Positions 7,385-14,227 of a stretch of DNA of 14,744 bases are shown piece after piece. Each line of letters opens with the position of its first letter. Positions within the stretch are counted from its first letter, which is position 1. Under the pieces are notes generated by a model, which saw only the letters and a program-made list of their open reading frames with translations, searched no databases and was not told the origin of the DNA. Source of the DNA: Bacteroidales bacterium UBA1253. Its GTDB lineage: Bacteria; Bacteroidota; Bacteroidia; Bacteroidales; Paludibacteraceae. The stretch covers positions 1 to 14,744 of the forward strand of contig DBVX01000088.1 of the NCBI GenBank assembly GCA_002308815.1, in the 5' to 3' direction. Made by a program: the position numbers and the translations under genes.

Positions 7385-8977
7385 ATGAAAAAAACTTTTT
7401 TGCATTTCTTCCTTGCCGCAAGCATCGTCTGCGCAGGAAGCGGTTGTTCTGCCAATGAACCGGAAGACACCGTTACAAACACAGAAACCAGTACCGGCAC
7501 CAATACAGAGACAAACACAGGCGATGAAGAAAACGATTTTGTGGAGAATCAGACTTGGTCTTCATCTTTGGATATCGTCTGGAACGGAAGTTCTGCAGTT
7601 GTGTCTGGATCTGTGGACGGTGTGACCGTCACCAACAGTAACGGCTACGTCACCATCACCTCTGTGACCAAAAAAGTTGTGTATAACGTCAGCGGTTCGG
7701 GTTCGGGACAACTGAATATATACAGCGATTACAAGTTCCAATTGGCGTTGCAGGGACTGACGCTCACCTGCTCCGACGGTCCGGCAATCAACAACCAGTG
7801 TCACAAAACTTGTTATGTGGTTGTGAATGGCACGAACACACTCACGGACGGAAGCAGTTACGCATCTTCTTCTGAAGACCGTAAGGCGGCGTTCTTCAGC
7901 GAAGGACAACTATGTTTCTCCGGCTCCGGAACCCTTAATGTAACCGGTAACTACAAGCATGCATTGGCGAGCGATGATTATATCCGTCTTTGCACCGGCA
8001 TGACCGCATCCCTGAACCTGACGGCCAGAGTAAGTGACGGACTGCACACCAACGACGGTGTCATCATCAATGACGGTTCGCTCACCATCGATGCCGAAGG
8101 AGAAGGTATCCAGTGCGACACCAGTTCGGTAGTCATCACCGGCGGTACAATCAGCGTCACCAGTTCGACAGACAAAGGTATTCTGGCGTACGGCAATATA
8201 GAGATTAGCGGTGGTACTATTGATGTCACGAGCAAGTACAAATGTATCAAGACGCAAGGCAACCTCGTCGTTTCCGATGGCACGATCAAAGCGATATCCA
8301 CAGGCACTTCGTCTTCGACGGGTACGCCCGAAGGCATTGAAGCCAAAGGCACCATCGCCATCTCCGGCGGACAGGTCTATGCGCAAGCCTCAGACGATGC
8401 CATCAACGCCGGCGGTAACATGACCATCAGCGGCGGCTACGTCTGTGCCTATTCGACGAATAACGACGGTATTGATGCCAATGGAAACTGTTATATTCAA
8501 GGCGGAGTGGTTTATGCCATCGGCTCACGAGAGCCGGAAGTGGGTATTGATGCCAACACCGAAGGCGGTTTCAGACTCTATGTCAGCGGCGGAACGATAG
8601 TGGCTATCGGCGGTCTGGAGAACAACAGCAGTCTTTCGCAGAGTTGCTATACCACCTCCTCATGGAGCAAGAACACATGGTATGGTCTGACGGTTGGGGG
8701 CAATATGTTCGCTTTCAAAACACCGGTCAGCGGAGGCAGTGCACTCGTTGTGTCAGGAGCTTCCACGCCGTCTCTGGTTTCCGGGGTGACGGCTTCCGGC
8801 ACCTCTGTCTTCAACGGCATGGGCTATTATCCTGCCTCTATCACCGGTGGTTCATCCGTCACTCTCTCCTCCTATACCGGTGGCAATGGTGGTGGACCCG
8901 GTGGTGGACCCGGTGGTGGACCCGGTGGTGGTGGATCTGGTGGTGGACCCGGTGGTGGTGGTCCCGGCGGACACTAA
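7385..8977 (+). CDS. Lipoprotein with Cthe_2159-like carbohydrate-binding beta-helix and Gly/Pro tail
   Basis: This 530-residue protein resembles the DUF4353/Cthe_2159 family; the founding member, from Clostridium thermocellum, is a parallel beta-helix that binds cellulose and pectin-like polymers. A lipoprotein signal (MKKTFLHFFLAASIVCAGSGC) points to acylation at Cys21; the box is relaxed at -3 (Gly). Acidic residues soon after (SANEPED) could favour surface export in Bacteroidetes. A Thr/Asn/Glu-rich linker (about 31-47) precedes the helix domain. Repeated rungs are easy to see: INDGSLTIDAEGEGIQC, ITGGTISVTSSTDKGILAYG, ISGGTIDVTSKYKCIKTQG, ISGGQVYAQASDDAINAGG, ISGGYVCAYSTNNDGIDANG. Residues 499-530 are an almost pure Gly/Pro tail, encoded by 12-base repeats. 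It is the last gene of the operon, 18 bases after DUF2490. The role is probably a surface adhesin or polymer-binding component; the ligand is unknown. Confidence 0.88.
   Translation: MKKTFLHFFLAASIVCAGSGCSANEPEDTVTNTETSTGTNTETNTGDEENDFVENQTWSSSLDIVWNGSSAVVSGSVDGVTVTNSNGYVTITSVTKKVVYNVSGSGSGQLNIYSDYKFQLALQGLTLTCSDGPAINNQCHKTCYVVVNGTNTLTDGSSYASSSEDRKAAFFSEGQLCFSGSGTLNVTGNYKHALASDDYIRLCTGMTASLNLTARVSDGLHTNDGVIINDGSLTIDAEGEGIQCDTSSVVITGGTISVTSSTDKGILAYGNIEISGGTIDVTSKYKCIKTQGNLVVSDGTIKAISTGTSSSTGTPEGIEAKGTIAISGGQVYAQASDDAINAGGNMTISGGYVCAYSTNNDGIDANGNCYIQGGVVYAIGSREPEVGIDANTEGGFRLYVSGGTIVAIGGLENNSSLSQSCYTTSSWSKNTWYGLTVGGNMFAFKTPVSGGSALVVSGASTPSLVSGVTASGTSVFNGMGYYPASITGGSSVTLSSYTGGNGGGPGGGPGGGPGGGGSGGGPGGGGPGGH
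8886..8970 (+). repeat. 12-base tandem repeats encoding the Gly/Pro tail
   Basis: The unit GGTGGTGGACCC (Gly-Gly-Gly-Pro) recurs in near-perfect copies, with two longer 15-base variants and one copy where Pro is replaced by Ser (GGATCT). All variants keep the frame because lengths are multiples of three, so copy-number change by slippage would lengthen or shorten the protein tail without breaking the gene. Confidence 0.85.
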
Positions 8978-9072
8978 GGGGCATCTGCAAACAGGCAAGG
9001 CACGGAATTGAAGTATACGCTTCACCTGCATATTTGGAATAGGGCGGGCTGTCTCCTTAATATGAATTTTGA

Positions 9073-9093
9073 TGCGTTTGTAGCAAAAATGCA
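9073..9093 (+). terminator. Weak candidate terminator after the VTC operon
   Basis: TGCGTTT (9073-9079) and AAATGCA (9087-9093) can pair as a 7-base stem with one G-U pair and a 7-base loop, followed by TATTATTTT. It is the only hairpin plus T-rich stretch I see between the lipoprotein stop at 8977 and the next promoter. It is AT-rich and touches that promoter's -33 box, so the call is weak. The rest of 8978-9101 shows no gene. Confidence 0.22.
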
Positions 9094-9101
9094 CGTATTA
9101 T

Positions 9102-9133
9102 TTTGAATAAAAAGGAAAATGACCGTATCTTTG
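9102..9133 (+). promoter_or_regulatory. Bacteroidetes promoter (TTTG-N20-TATCTTTG) of the ompH-pheS string
   Basis: TTTG at 9102-9105 is followed after exactly 20 bases by TATCTTTG at 9126-9133, a full match to the -33/-7 consensus with the same spacing as the dcp promoter. It lies 46 bases before the ATG of the 70-residue membrane protein gene, so the leader would be about 40 bases. It probably drives the downstream genes as one transcript, since no comparable box is seen in the short junctions. Confidence 0.78.
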
Positions 9134-9179
9134 CCGCTTGCTGACAAAACGAACGAAAAAATACGGATAAATCAAGAAT

Positions 9180-9392
9180 ATGCAAACCTCCTTTCTGACA
9201 GTCTTAGGTCTCATCGCGCTGGCTGTCGTGCTACTGTCTGTCAGGGTTATCATAAAGAAAAACGGACGCTTCTCCTCGCAGCATCTCTCCCATAGTGCGG
9301 CGATGAGGAAACGTGGCATCGGCTGCGTGCAGTCGGAAGACCGGAAAGAGAGGCAGAAAGCAGGCAAGAAGCTTAACGTCAGCCAACTCTGA
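9180..9392 (+). CDS. Small conserved single-pass membrane protein
   Basis: This 70-residue protein has one clear membrane helix at about 5-22 (FLTVLGLIALAVVLLSVRV) followed by a short basic cytoplasmic-type tail containing SAAMRKRGIGCVQSEDRKER. From memory, similar short proteins with a helix followed by a MRKRGIGC-QS-DR-like signature occur in Bacteroidales, so it is probably a real gene, not chance; I cannot name a function. The start ATG lies 46 bases after a good promoter, and the stop is 31 bases before the OmpH gene. The single Cys (in RGIGCVQ) might be redox-active or bind a cofactor, but nothing in the sequence shows this. Position next to OmpH suggests a link with the cell envelope. 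Confidence 0.75.
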   Translation: MQTSFLTVLGLIALAVVLLSVRVIIKKNGRFSSQHLSHSAAMRKRGIGCVQSEDRKERQKAGKKLNVSQL

Positions 9393-9423
9393 CAACACCT
9401 TATGAAACAAAAACAAAACAACT

Positions 9424-10020
9424 ATGAATAAGACCCAAACCATTCTTAATGTAGTATTTGCGGCAGCTATTGTGGTGCTGTGCGTATTGGTGTTCGCTTT
9501 CCGTGCGGACAAAACGAAAGACGGCGGGGAAATGGTCATCCCCGTCACAGAGGAAAATAGGATGCCTGTCGCTTTCCTCAATGTGGACAGTCTGCTTGTC
9601 CGCTACTCCTTCGCACAAGAGGCGCAGGACAAACTGATGAGCAAGCAGGAGGATGCACGCGCCAAACTCAACCAGAACGCCCGCACCCTGCAGAACGAGA
9701 TGGCGGACTTCCAAAGGAAGTATGAGAACAACGCCTTCCTCAGTGCCGAGCGTGCGCAGAGCGAATACCAGCGGCTTCAGAAGAAACAGCAGGATTTGGA
9801 AGATCTGGAGAACAAGCTCGCGCAGGAGATTATGCTCGAGAACCAGAAACTCAATATCCAACTTGCGGACTCTCTTCAGGCTTTTCTCAAGGACTTCAAC
9901 GCCGATGGTCGCTATCAGATTATCCTGAGCAATAATGCCAAGGACAATATCCTGATGGCGGCGGAGATTTACGACATCACCGATGAGGTTATTGATGGCA
10001 TGAACGCGCGGCGCAAATAA
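9424..10020 (+). CDS. OmpH/Skp family periplasmic chaperone-like protein
   Basis: The 198-residue protein has an N-terminal hydrophobic segment (about 8-26, NVVFAAAIVVLCVLVFAF) that lacks a clear signal-peptidase site, so it may be anchored in the inner membrane with the rest in the periplasm. After RMPVAFLNVDSLLVRYSFAQ (46-65), the usual OmpH beta strand, comes a long helical, Glu/Gln/Lys/Arg-rich coiled coil (about 66-140), and then the closing strand YQIILSNNAKDNILMA. This order of strand, helical hairpin and strand is the Skp/OmpH fold. Skp holds unfolded outer-membrane proteins during transport across the periplasm; here the gene directly precedes a predicted outer-membrane barrel, which fits. 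The gene lies 27 bases before the Wzi-like gene. It could equally be one of several OmpH paralogues found in Bacteroidetes, with a special client. Confidence 0.9.
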   Translation: MNKTQTILNVVFAAAIVVLCVLVFAFRADKTKDGGEMVIPVTEENRMPVAFLNVDSLLVRYSFAQEAQDKLMSKQEDARAKLNQNARTLQNEMADFQRKYENNAFLSAERAQSEYQRLQKKQQDLEDLENKLAQEIMLENQKLNIQLADSLQAFLKDFNADGRYQIILSNNAKDNILMAAEIYDITDEVIDGMNARRK

Positions 10021-10047
10021 ATTCATCATTTTAACAGCGTCACACCA

Positions 10048-11877
10048 ATGAAAAAAGCGAAAATACTGTGTGTTCTTTTGTGCGTATCCGTATATGCGGC
10101 GGCACAGGCAGTCCCTGTTCCCCTGACATCTGTTCGTCTGTACGACTTTCTGGACGAGCTTGCCACGGACGGTATCATTGAGATTAATGAGGCGACCCGC
10201 CCATACACCCGCCGTCAGGTGGCTGATATGCTGGTTAAGGCACAGGAAAAGAACCAGTCTCTCAATACCCGCCAGCGGAAGGATCTTGACTTCTATTTCA
10301 ATGAGTTTGCACTCGAACGGGACACGATGCCGGAGAAGTTCGTCCAATGGACCGACCACAACACGTTCAATCTCTCGCTCGCCGATCCGCAGTTCTCCTA
10401 TATGACCCGCAACAAGATATTCAAACTTCAGTTTCGTCCCATCCTCGGAATGGATGTTTACGGTTCGGAGAAAGGCGCGATTCTCAAGCGTTGGTGGGGA
10501 GCCGAACTGACAATGGACATAGCGCACCATGTGAGCATCTGGGGGTCGCTGCGCGATGTTTCGTACAACGGTGAGACTGGGCTTCGTGGCAAGTATTTCC
10601 CCACGAAAGCCGACAAACGCAACGGAGCGCGGCTCACGCAACCCGGATTTCTCAATAACATGAGCGGGGTGGAGTATAAGGAGGCTGACTACGGGGGCGA
10701 TTTCTCCGACTCCAAAGGAGGGTTGAGCCTTTACACGTGGTGGGGAAGTGTCAGCTTGAGCCGTGAGAATATTCGTTGGGGCGATGCATGGCACTGCTCG
10801 AACATCCTTAGCGGACGCAATCCAGCCGTGCCGCAGGTCAATCTGCAACTCACACCCGTATGGTGGCTGCAGTTCGATTATTTCCATGCTTGGCTCATTT
10901 CCAACGAAATCAATCCGAACGACTACTATGTGGAAAACAAAATCAACACGGATGGCGTAATGGTCACCGACACAGCCTATCGTCCGCGAAGCAAATATAT
11001 GGCTGCGAATATGCTCACGTTCATGCCATGCAAGTGGGTGCATTTCTCTGTCGGCAACTCCATCGTCTATGCCGAGAACAACCCGCAGGCGGCATATTTC
11101 ATCCCAATAGCGTTTTTCAAGTCGCTGGATCACCTGCAGACCAAGGGAACACTCACGCAAGGGCGAAGAGGCACGCAGAACCAGAACTCGCAGGTTTTCG
11201 CCACTATTACAGTGCGACCTGTGGAGCATCTCAAACTCTATACCTCTCTCTACGCCGATGAAATCAAGTGGGAGCGCTTCAAATCCTCCAACAAAGCCAA
11301 CAACCCCGTCTCCTACCTTGTCGGGTTTGACTGGGGCGGATGGCCGCTGCGGGGGCTTTCTCTCAAAGGTGAGTTCATGCGCTCGTACATCGCTTGTTAT
11401 ACCAATTCTATTGATGCCATCGAGTACACGTCCAACTCCTACCTGATGGGACACTATATGGGTGACAATGCACAGAGTATCTGTGCGGAACTCTCCTACC
11501 GCCCCATCCGGGGAATGTGGGTGGCATTGTCTTTTACCGACGATATACGTTACAATCAGTACCGATATCTTCGCGGTGGCATCGGTACGGCGATTGCGCA
11601 GAAACCTTTTGACAAAAAGATTTTCCGTAACACCGAGTTCGCCGCCAAACTGGCATACGAAGTGCATCCGAATATGTATCTCCGTGTTGAAGTGACCTAT
11701 AATAACGCACGGGGGTACGACAACACAACCGTCTATACCATCCCCGATAAGACGGTTACCAACAAGGAGATTGGCGAGGTGCTGCATACGGCGCAGGAGT
11801 ATCTTGATGCTTTCGCTCCGGCATACCTGCAGGGAAAGAACTTAACCGCGCTGGCTGGTTTCTCATTCGGATTCTGA
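10048..11877 (+). CDS. Wzi-family (capsule assembly-like) outer-membrane protein
   Basis: The 609-residue protein has a signal peptide (KILCVLLCVSVYAAAQA), then an N-terminal helical segment LYDFLDELATDGIIEIN with RPYTRRQVADMLVKAQ, as often seen in Bacteroidetes members of the capsule assembly Wzi family. The remainder is beta-barrel-like: aromatic-rich strands such as LYTWWGSVSLSRENIRWGDA, QLTPVWWLQFDYFHAW, WVHFSVGNSIVYAENN and LKLYTSLYADEIKW, ending in LAGFSFGF with a terminal Phe, a typical signal for outer-membrane insertion. E. coli Wzi helps attach group 1 capsule to the outer membrane; that the Bacteroidales protein handles capsule or another polysaccharide is inference, and no glycosyltransferase genes are nearby. 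The match to the family rests on general pattern recall, so the barrel is more certain than the Wzi label. It sits between ompH and pheS in one gene string. Confidence 0.78.
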   Translation: MKKAKILCVLLCVSVYAAAQAVPVPLTSVRLYDFLDELATDGIIEINEATRPYTRRQVADMLVKAQEKNQSLNTRQRKDLDFYFNEFALERDTMPEKFVQWTDHNTFNLSLADPQFSYMTRNKIFKLQFRPILGMDVYGSEKGAILKRWWGAELTMDIAHHVSIWGSLRDVSYNGETGLRGKYFPTKADKRNGARLTQPGFLNNMSGVEYKEADYGGDFSDSKGGLSLYTWWGSVSLSRENIRWGDAWHCSNILSGRNPAVPQVNLQLTPVWWLQFDYFHAWLISNEINPNDYYVENKINTDGVMVTDTAYRPRSKYMAANMLTFMPCKWVHFSVGNSIVYAENNPQAAYFIPIAFFKSLDHLQTKGTLTQGRRGTQNQNSQVFATITVRPVEHLKLYTSLYADEIKWERFKSSNKANNPVSYLVGFDWGGWPLRGLSLKGEFMRSYIACYTNSIDAIEYTSNSYLMGHYMGDNAQSICAELSYRPIRGMWVALSFTDDIRYNQYRYLRGGIGTAIAQKPFDKKIFRNTEFAAKLAYEVHPNMYLRVEVTYNNARGYDNTTVYTIPDKTVTNKEIGEVLHTAQEYLDAFAPAYLQGKNLTALAGFSFGF

Positions 11878-11878
11878 T

Positions 11879-11898
11879 GATTTAAAGATTTAAAGATT
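11879..11898 (+). repeat. 8-base direct repeat in the pheS leader
   Basis: GATTTAAA occurs twice head to tail and is followed by a partial third copy (GATT), filling most of the 27-base gap between the Wzi-like gene and pheS. It ends 6 bases before the pheS ATG, where an AT-rich ribosome-binding region would lie in Bacteroidetes. Copy-number change would alter leader length. Confidence 0.7.
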
Positions 11899-11904
11899 AA
11901 TGTT

Positions 11905-12972
11905 ATGACTCTCCAAGAACGTATAAACGAACTTCAAAACCGTGTGCAGCAGATGCAGGCCGCTTCCGCAGAGGAGGTGGAGGCTCTGCGAATCAAATAC
12001 ATGTCGAAGAAAGGCGAGGTGAGTCTCCTCTTCGATGAGTTCCGCACGCTCAGCAAGGAGCAGAAAGCCCAGATGGGGCAGGCGATGAACCAACTGCGTC
12101 AAGCGGCGGAGGAACGGATGGCGCAACTACGGCAGGCAGTGGAAAAGACCGTCGCGCGCACTGAAACGCGTGAGGACCTCACCCGCACACCTGACCCCAT
12201 ACCCCTCGGCACAAGGCATCCGCTCTCACTGGTACGCGAACAGATTATCGACATCTTCGCGCGCATCGGCTTCACCGTGGCGGACGGTCCGGAGATAGAG
12301 GACGACCGGCACGTGTTCGGTCTGCTCAACTTCGCGCCCGAACATCCCGCGCGCGACATGCAGGACACTTTCTTTGTCGAGAAAGAGGAAGGCGAGCAGC
12401 GTCCCACCGACGTGCTGCTGCGCACCCACACCAGCAGCGTGCAGACCCGCGTGATGACCGAAGCCGCCGAGCGGCTGCGCAACGGCCAGCAGGACAGCAT
12501 CCGCGTGCTATGTCCCGGACGTGTCTATCGCAACGAGGCCATCTCCGCCCGCGCGCACTGCTTCTTCCATCAGGTGGAAGGACTGTACATCGCCCGTAAC
12601 GTGAGTTACGCCGACCTCCGGCAAACGCTTCTGTACTTCGCCAAGGAGATGTTCGGCGACAAGACGAAAATCCGCCTCCGCCCGTCCTATTTCCCCTTCA
12701 CCGAACCCAGTGCCGAGATGGACATCTCCTGCCATATATGCGGCGGCGAAGGCTGCGGCTTCTGCAAGCAGACCGGCTGGGTGGAGATACTCGGCTGCGG
12801 CATGGTCGACCCCAACGTGCTCGAGGCCTGCGGCATTGACAGCAAAGTCTTCAGCGGCTACGCTTTCGGACTGGGTATCGAGCGTATTACCAACCTCAAA
12901 TACAGGGTCAAGGATTTGCGCCTCTTCTCCGAGAACGACCTGCGGTTCCTCAACCAGTTTGTCAGCTGTTAA
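11905..12972 (+). CDS. pheS: Phenylalanyl-tRNA synthetase alpha subunit
   Basis: The cytoplasmic enzyme charges tRNA-Phe with phenylalanine as an alpha2-beta2 complex; this is the catalytic alpha chain. The 355 residues begin with the coiled-coil arm that contacts tRNA (about 1-90), followed by the class II core: HPLSLVREQIIDIFARIGF (105-123), FAPEHPARDMQDTFF (143-157), LLRTHTSSVQTR (171-182), motif 2 GRVYRNEAISARAHCFFHQV (205-224), and motif 3 GYAFGLGIERITNLKY (318-333). An inserted CHICGGEGCGFC (276-287) has four cysteines placed like a metal knuckle, as in many bacterial PheS proteins. Length and motifs look intact. The AT-rich leader contains an 8-base repeat. The stop overlaps the next start by one base (TAATG), and the beta subunit gene (pheT) does not follow, which is common in Bacteroidales but unlike E. 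coli. The genes on both sides are envelope genes. Confidence 0.98.
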   Translation: MTLQERINELQNRVQQMQAASAEEVEALRIKYMSKKGEVSLLFDEFRTLSKEQKAQMGQAMNQLRQAAEERMAQLRQAVEKTVARTETREDLTRTPDPIPLGTRHPLSLVREQIIDIFARIGFTVADGPEIEDDRHVFGLLNFAPEHPARDMQDTFFVEKEEGEQRPTDVLLRTHTSSVQTRVMTEAAERLRNGQQDSIRVLCPGRVYRNEAISARAHCFFHQVEGLYIARNVSYADLRQTLLYFAKEMFGDKTKIRLRPSYFPFTEPSAEMDISCHICGGEGCGFCKQTGWVEILGCGMVDPNVLEACGIDSKVFSGYAFGLGIERITNLKYRVKDLRLFSENDLRFLNQFVSC

Positions 12973-14216
12973 TGAACCGTACCAAGTCATTGATAGCCAT
13001 TGTGCTGTTGTTCCTGACTTGTATGTCGGCAACGGCGCAGAAGAGAAATGCCAGTTCTCAGGCACAGGAGCGTCCGTTCCGTGCCTTATGGATATCCACT
13101 GTTGCCAATATTGACTGGCCGACCGGCGATGCTGTAGGTCATACGATGCTGCAGCAACAGCAGATGCGTGACCTGCTTGACAGAATTGTCGCACTCCACT
13201 TCAACACCATCATCTTTCAGGTGCGTCCCACCGCCGATGCGCTCTATCCGTCTTCCTATGAGCCGTGGAGTCATTGGCTGACCGGCAAGCAGGGGCAGAA
13301 CAACGACATTCCCTACGATCCCTTGCGCTTTGTCCTGGACGAGGCGCACAAGCGCAACCTTGATGTGCACGTTTGGATCAACCCCTACCGGCTCAACCTT
13401 GCGCGCACACCCGTCAGCGAACTGGATCCCAATCACATATTCTTCCGCCACCGTGAGATGTTCTGGAAGTACAACGGACAGTGGTACTTTGAGCCGGGAC
13501 TGGACGAGACACGCGAATGGCTGAAGAAGGTTGTGCGGGAACTTGTTACCAAGTACGACATTCAGGGCGTTCACATGGACGATTATTTCTACCCGTATCC
13601 CGATCACAAGACCCAACTTCCTGATGCCGACTGTTTCCGCGCCAACCCGCGTGGATTCAACAATATAGAAGACTGGCGGCGCAATAATACAAATCTGATA
13701 ATCTGCGAACTGCACGAACTTATCAAGCGTATCAAGCCCGAAGTGCAGTTTGGCATATCGCCTTTCGGCATCTGGCGCAACCTGTCGTCAGACCCCCGTG
13801 GCAGCGATACGCACGGACTGCAGAACTACGATGAGTTGTACGCCGATGTGCTGTATTGGATGGAGGAGGGGTGGATTGACTACGTGGTTCCCCAACTCTA
13901 CTGGGCTATAGGCAGCAAGGCGGCGGATCACAAGAAACTGGCATACTGGTGGGCGAGGAACTGCCACAACACAAAACTATACATAGGCATGGCTCCCTAC
14001 CAGCTTGTGGATCGCAGGCAGGTTTCCGCGGAGGAATGGAGGAAGAAACGCAATACGGCGTGGGCGAAGCCAAACGAGATATGCCGCCAGTTGCGCCTGC
14101 ATGAGCGAATCCCGCAAATCAAGGGACAGGTCTTCTTCTCCGCCTCCCACTTGCTCAAGAACCCGCTGGGTGTCTGCGACAGTCTGAAAACATATTATAA
14201 CGACAATAATCCCTAA
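12972..14216 (+). CDS. Secreted GHL10/DigH-type glycoside hydrolase-like protein
   Basis: The 414-residue protein belongs to the GHL10 (DUF187) group, whose E. coli member DigH cleaves peptidoglycan glycan strands lacking stem peptides. A signal peptide (residues 1-23, KSLIAIVLLFLTCMSATAQ) sends it to the periplasm or outer membrane. Family blocks are RALWISTVANIDWP (37-50), FQVRPTADALYPSSYEPWS (82-100), HVWINPYRLN (133-142), HMDDYFYPYP (201-210) with the acidic pair in the active-site strand, FGISPFGIWRN, and VVPQLYWAIG. The start codon overlaps the pheS stop (TAATG), implying translational coupling. E. coli DigH is a lipoprotein; here Cys17 has a poor lipobox, so ordinary signal peptidase cleavage is more likely. 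Eleven bases downstream begins a caspase-like protease gene, suggesting joint expression. Substrate specificity is inferred from the family only. Confidence 0.92.
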   Translation: MNRTKSLIAIVLLFLTCMSATAQKRNASSQAQERPFRALWISTVANIDWPTGDAVGHTMLQQQQMRDLLDRIVALHFNTIIFQVRPTADALYPSSYEPWSHWLTGKQGQNNDIPYDPLRFVLDEAHKRNLDVHVWINPYRLNLARTPVSELDPNHIFFRHREMFWKYNGQWYFEPGLDETREWLKKVVRELVTKYDIQGVHMDDYFYPYPDHKTQLPDADCFRANPRGFNNIEDWRRNNTNLIICELHELIKRIKPEVQFGISPFGIWRNLSSDPRGSDTHGLQNYDELYADVLYWMEEGWIDYVVPQLYWAIGSKAADHKKLAYWWARNCHNTKLYIGMAPYQLVDRRQVSAEEWRKKRNTAWAKPNEICRQLRLHERIPQIKGQVFFSASHLLKNPLGVCDSLKTYYNDNNP

Positions 14217-14227
14217 ACCCCAACGAT

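Noticed and set aside
7475..7525. Thr/Asn/Glu-coding ACAGAAAC-like repeats as a separate repeat element
   Set aside because: These are a low-complexity linker after the lipoprotein signal and are too irregular to list as a DNA repeat of their own.
8990..9030. TGAAG-CTTCA hairpin after the lipoprotein gene
   Set aside because: Only a 5-base stem (plus one G-T pair) and no following T tract, so not called as a terminator.
8644..9042. Trp-rich 132-codon frame over the Gly/Pro repeats
   Set aside because: The Trp/Arg pattern is simply the GGTGGTGGACCC repeat read in another frame.
9400..11787. 795-codon open frame on the minus strand
   Set aside because: It lies opposite the OmpH and Wzi-like genes, which have signal peptides, family motifs and a promoter. 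Its translation is rich in His, Arg, Val and Ile without recognisable motifs or a domain order, and it crosses the junction of two genes, so it is a codon-bias shadow.
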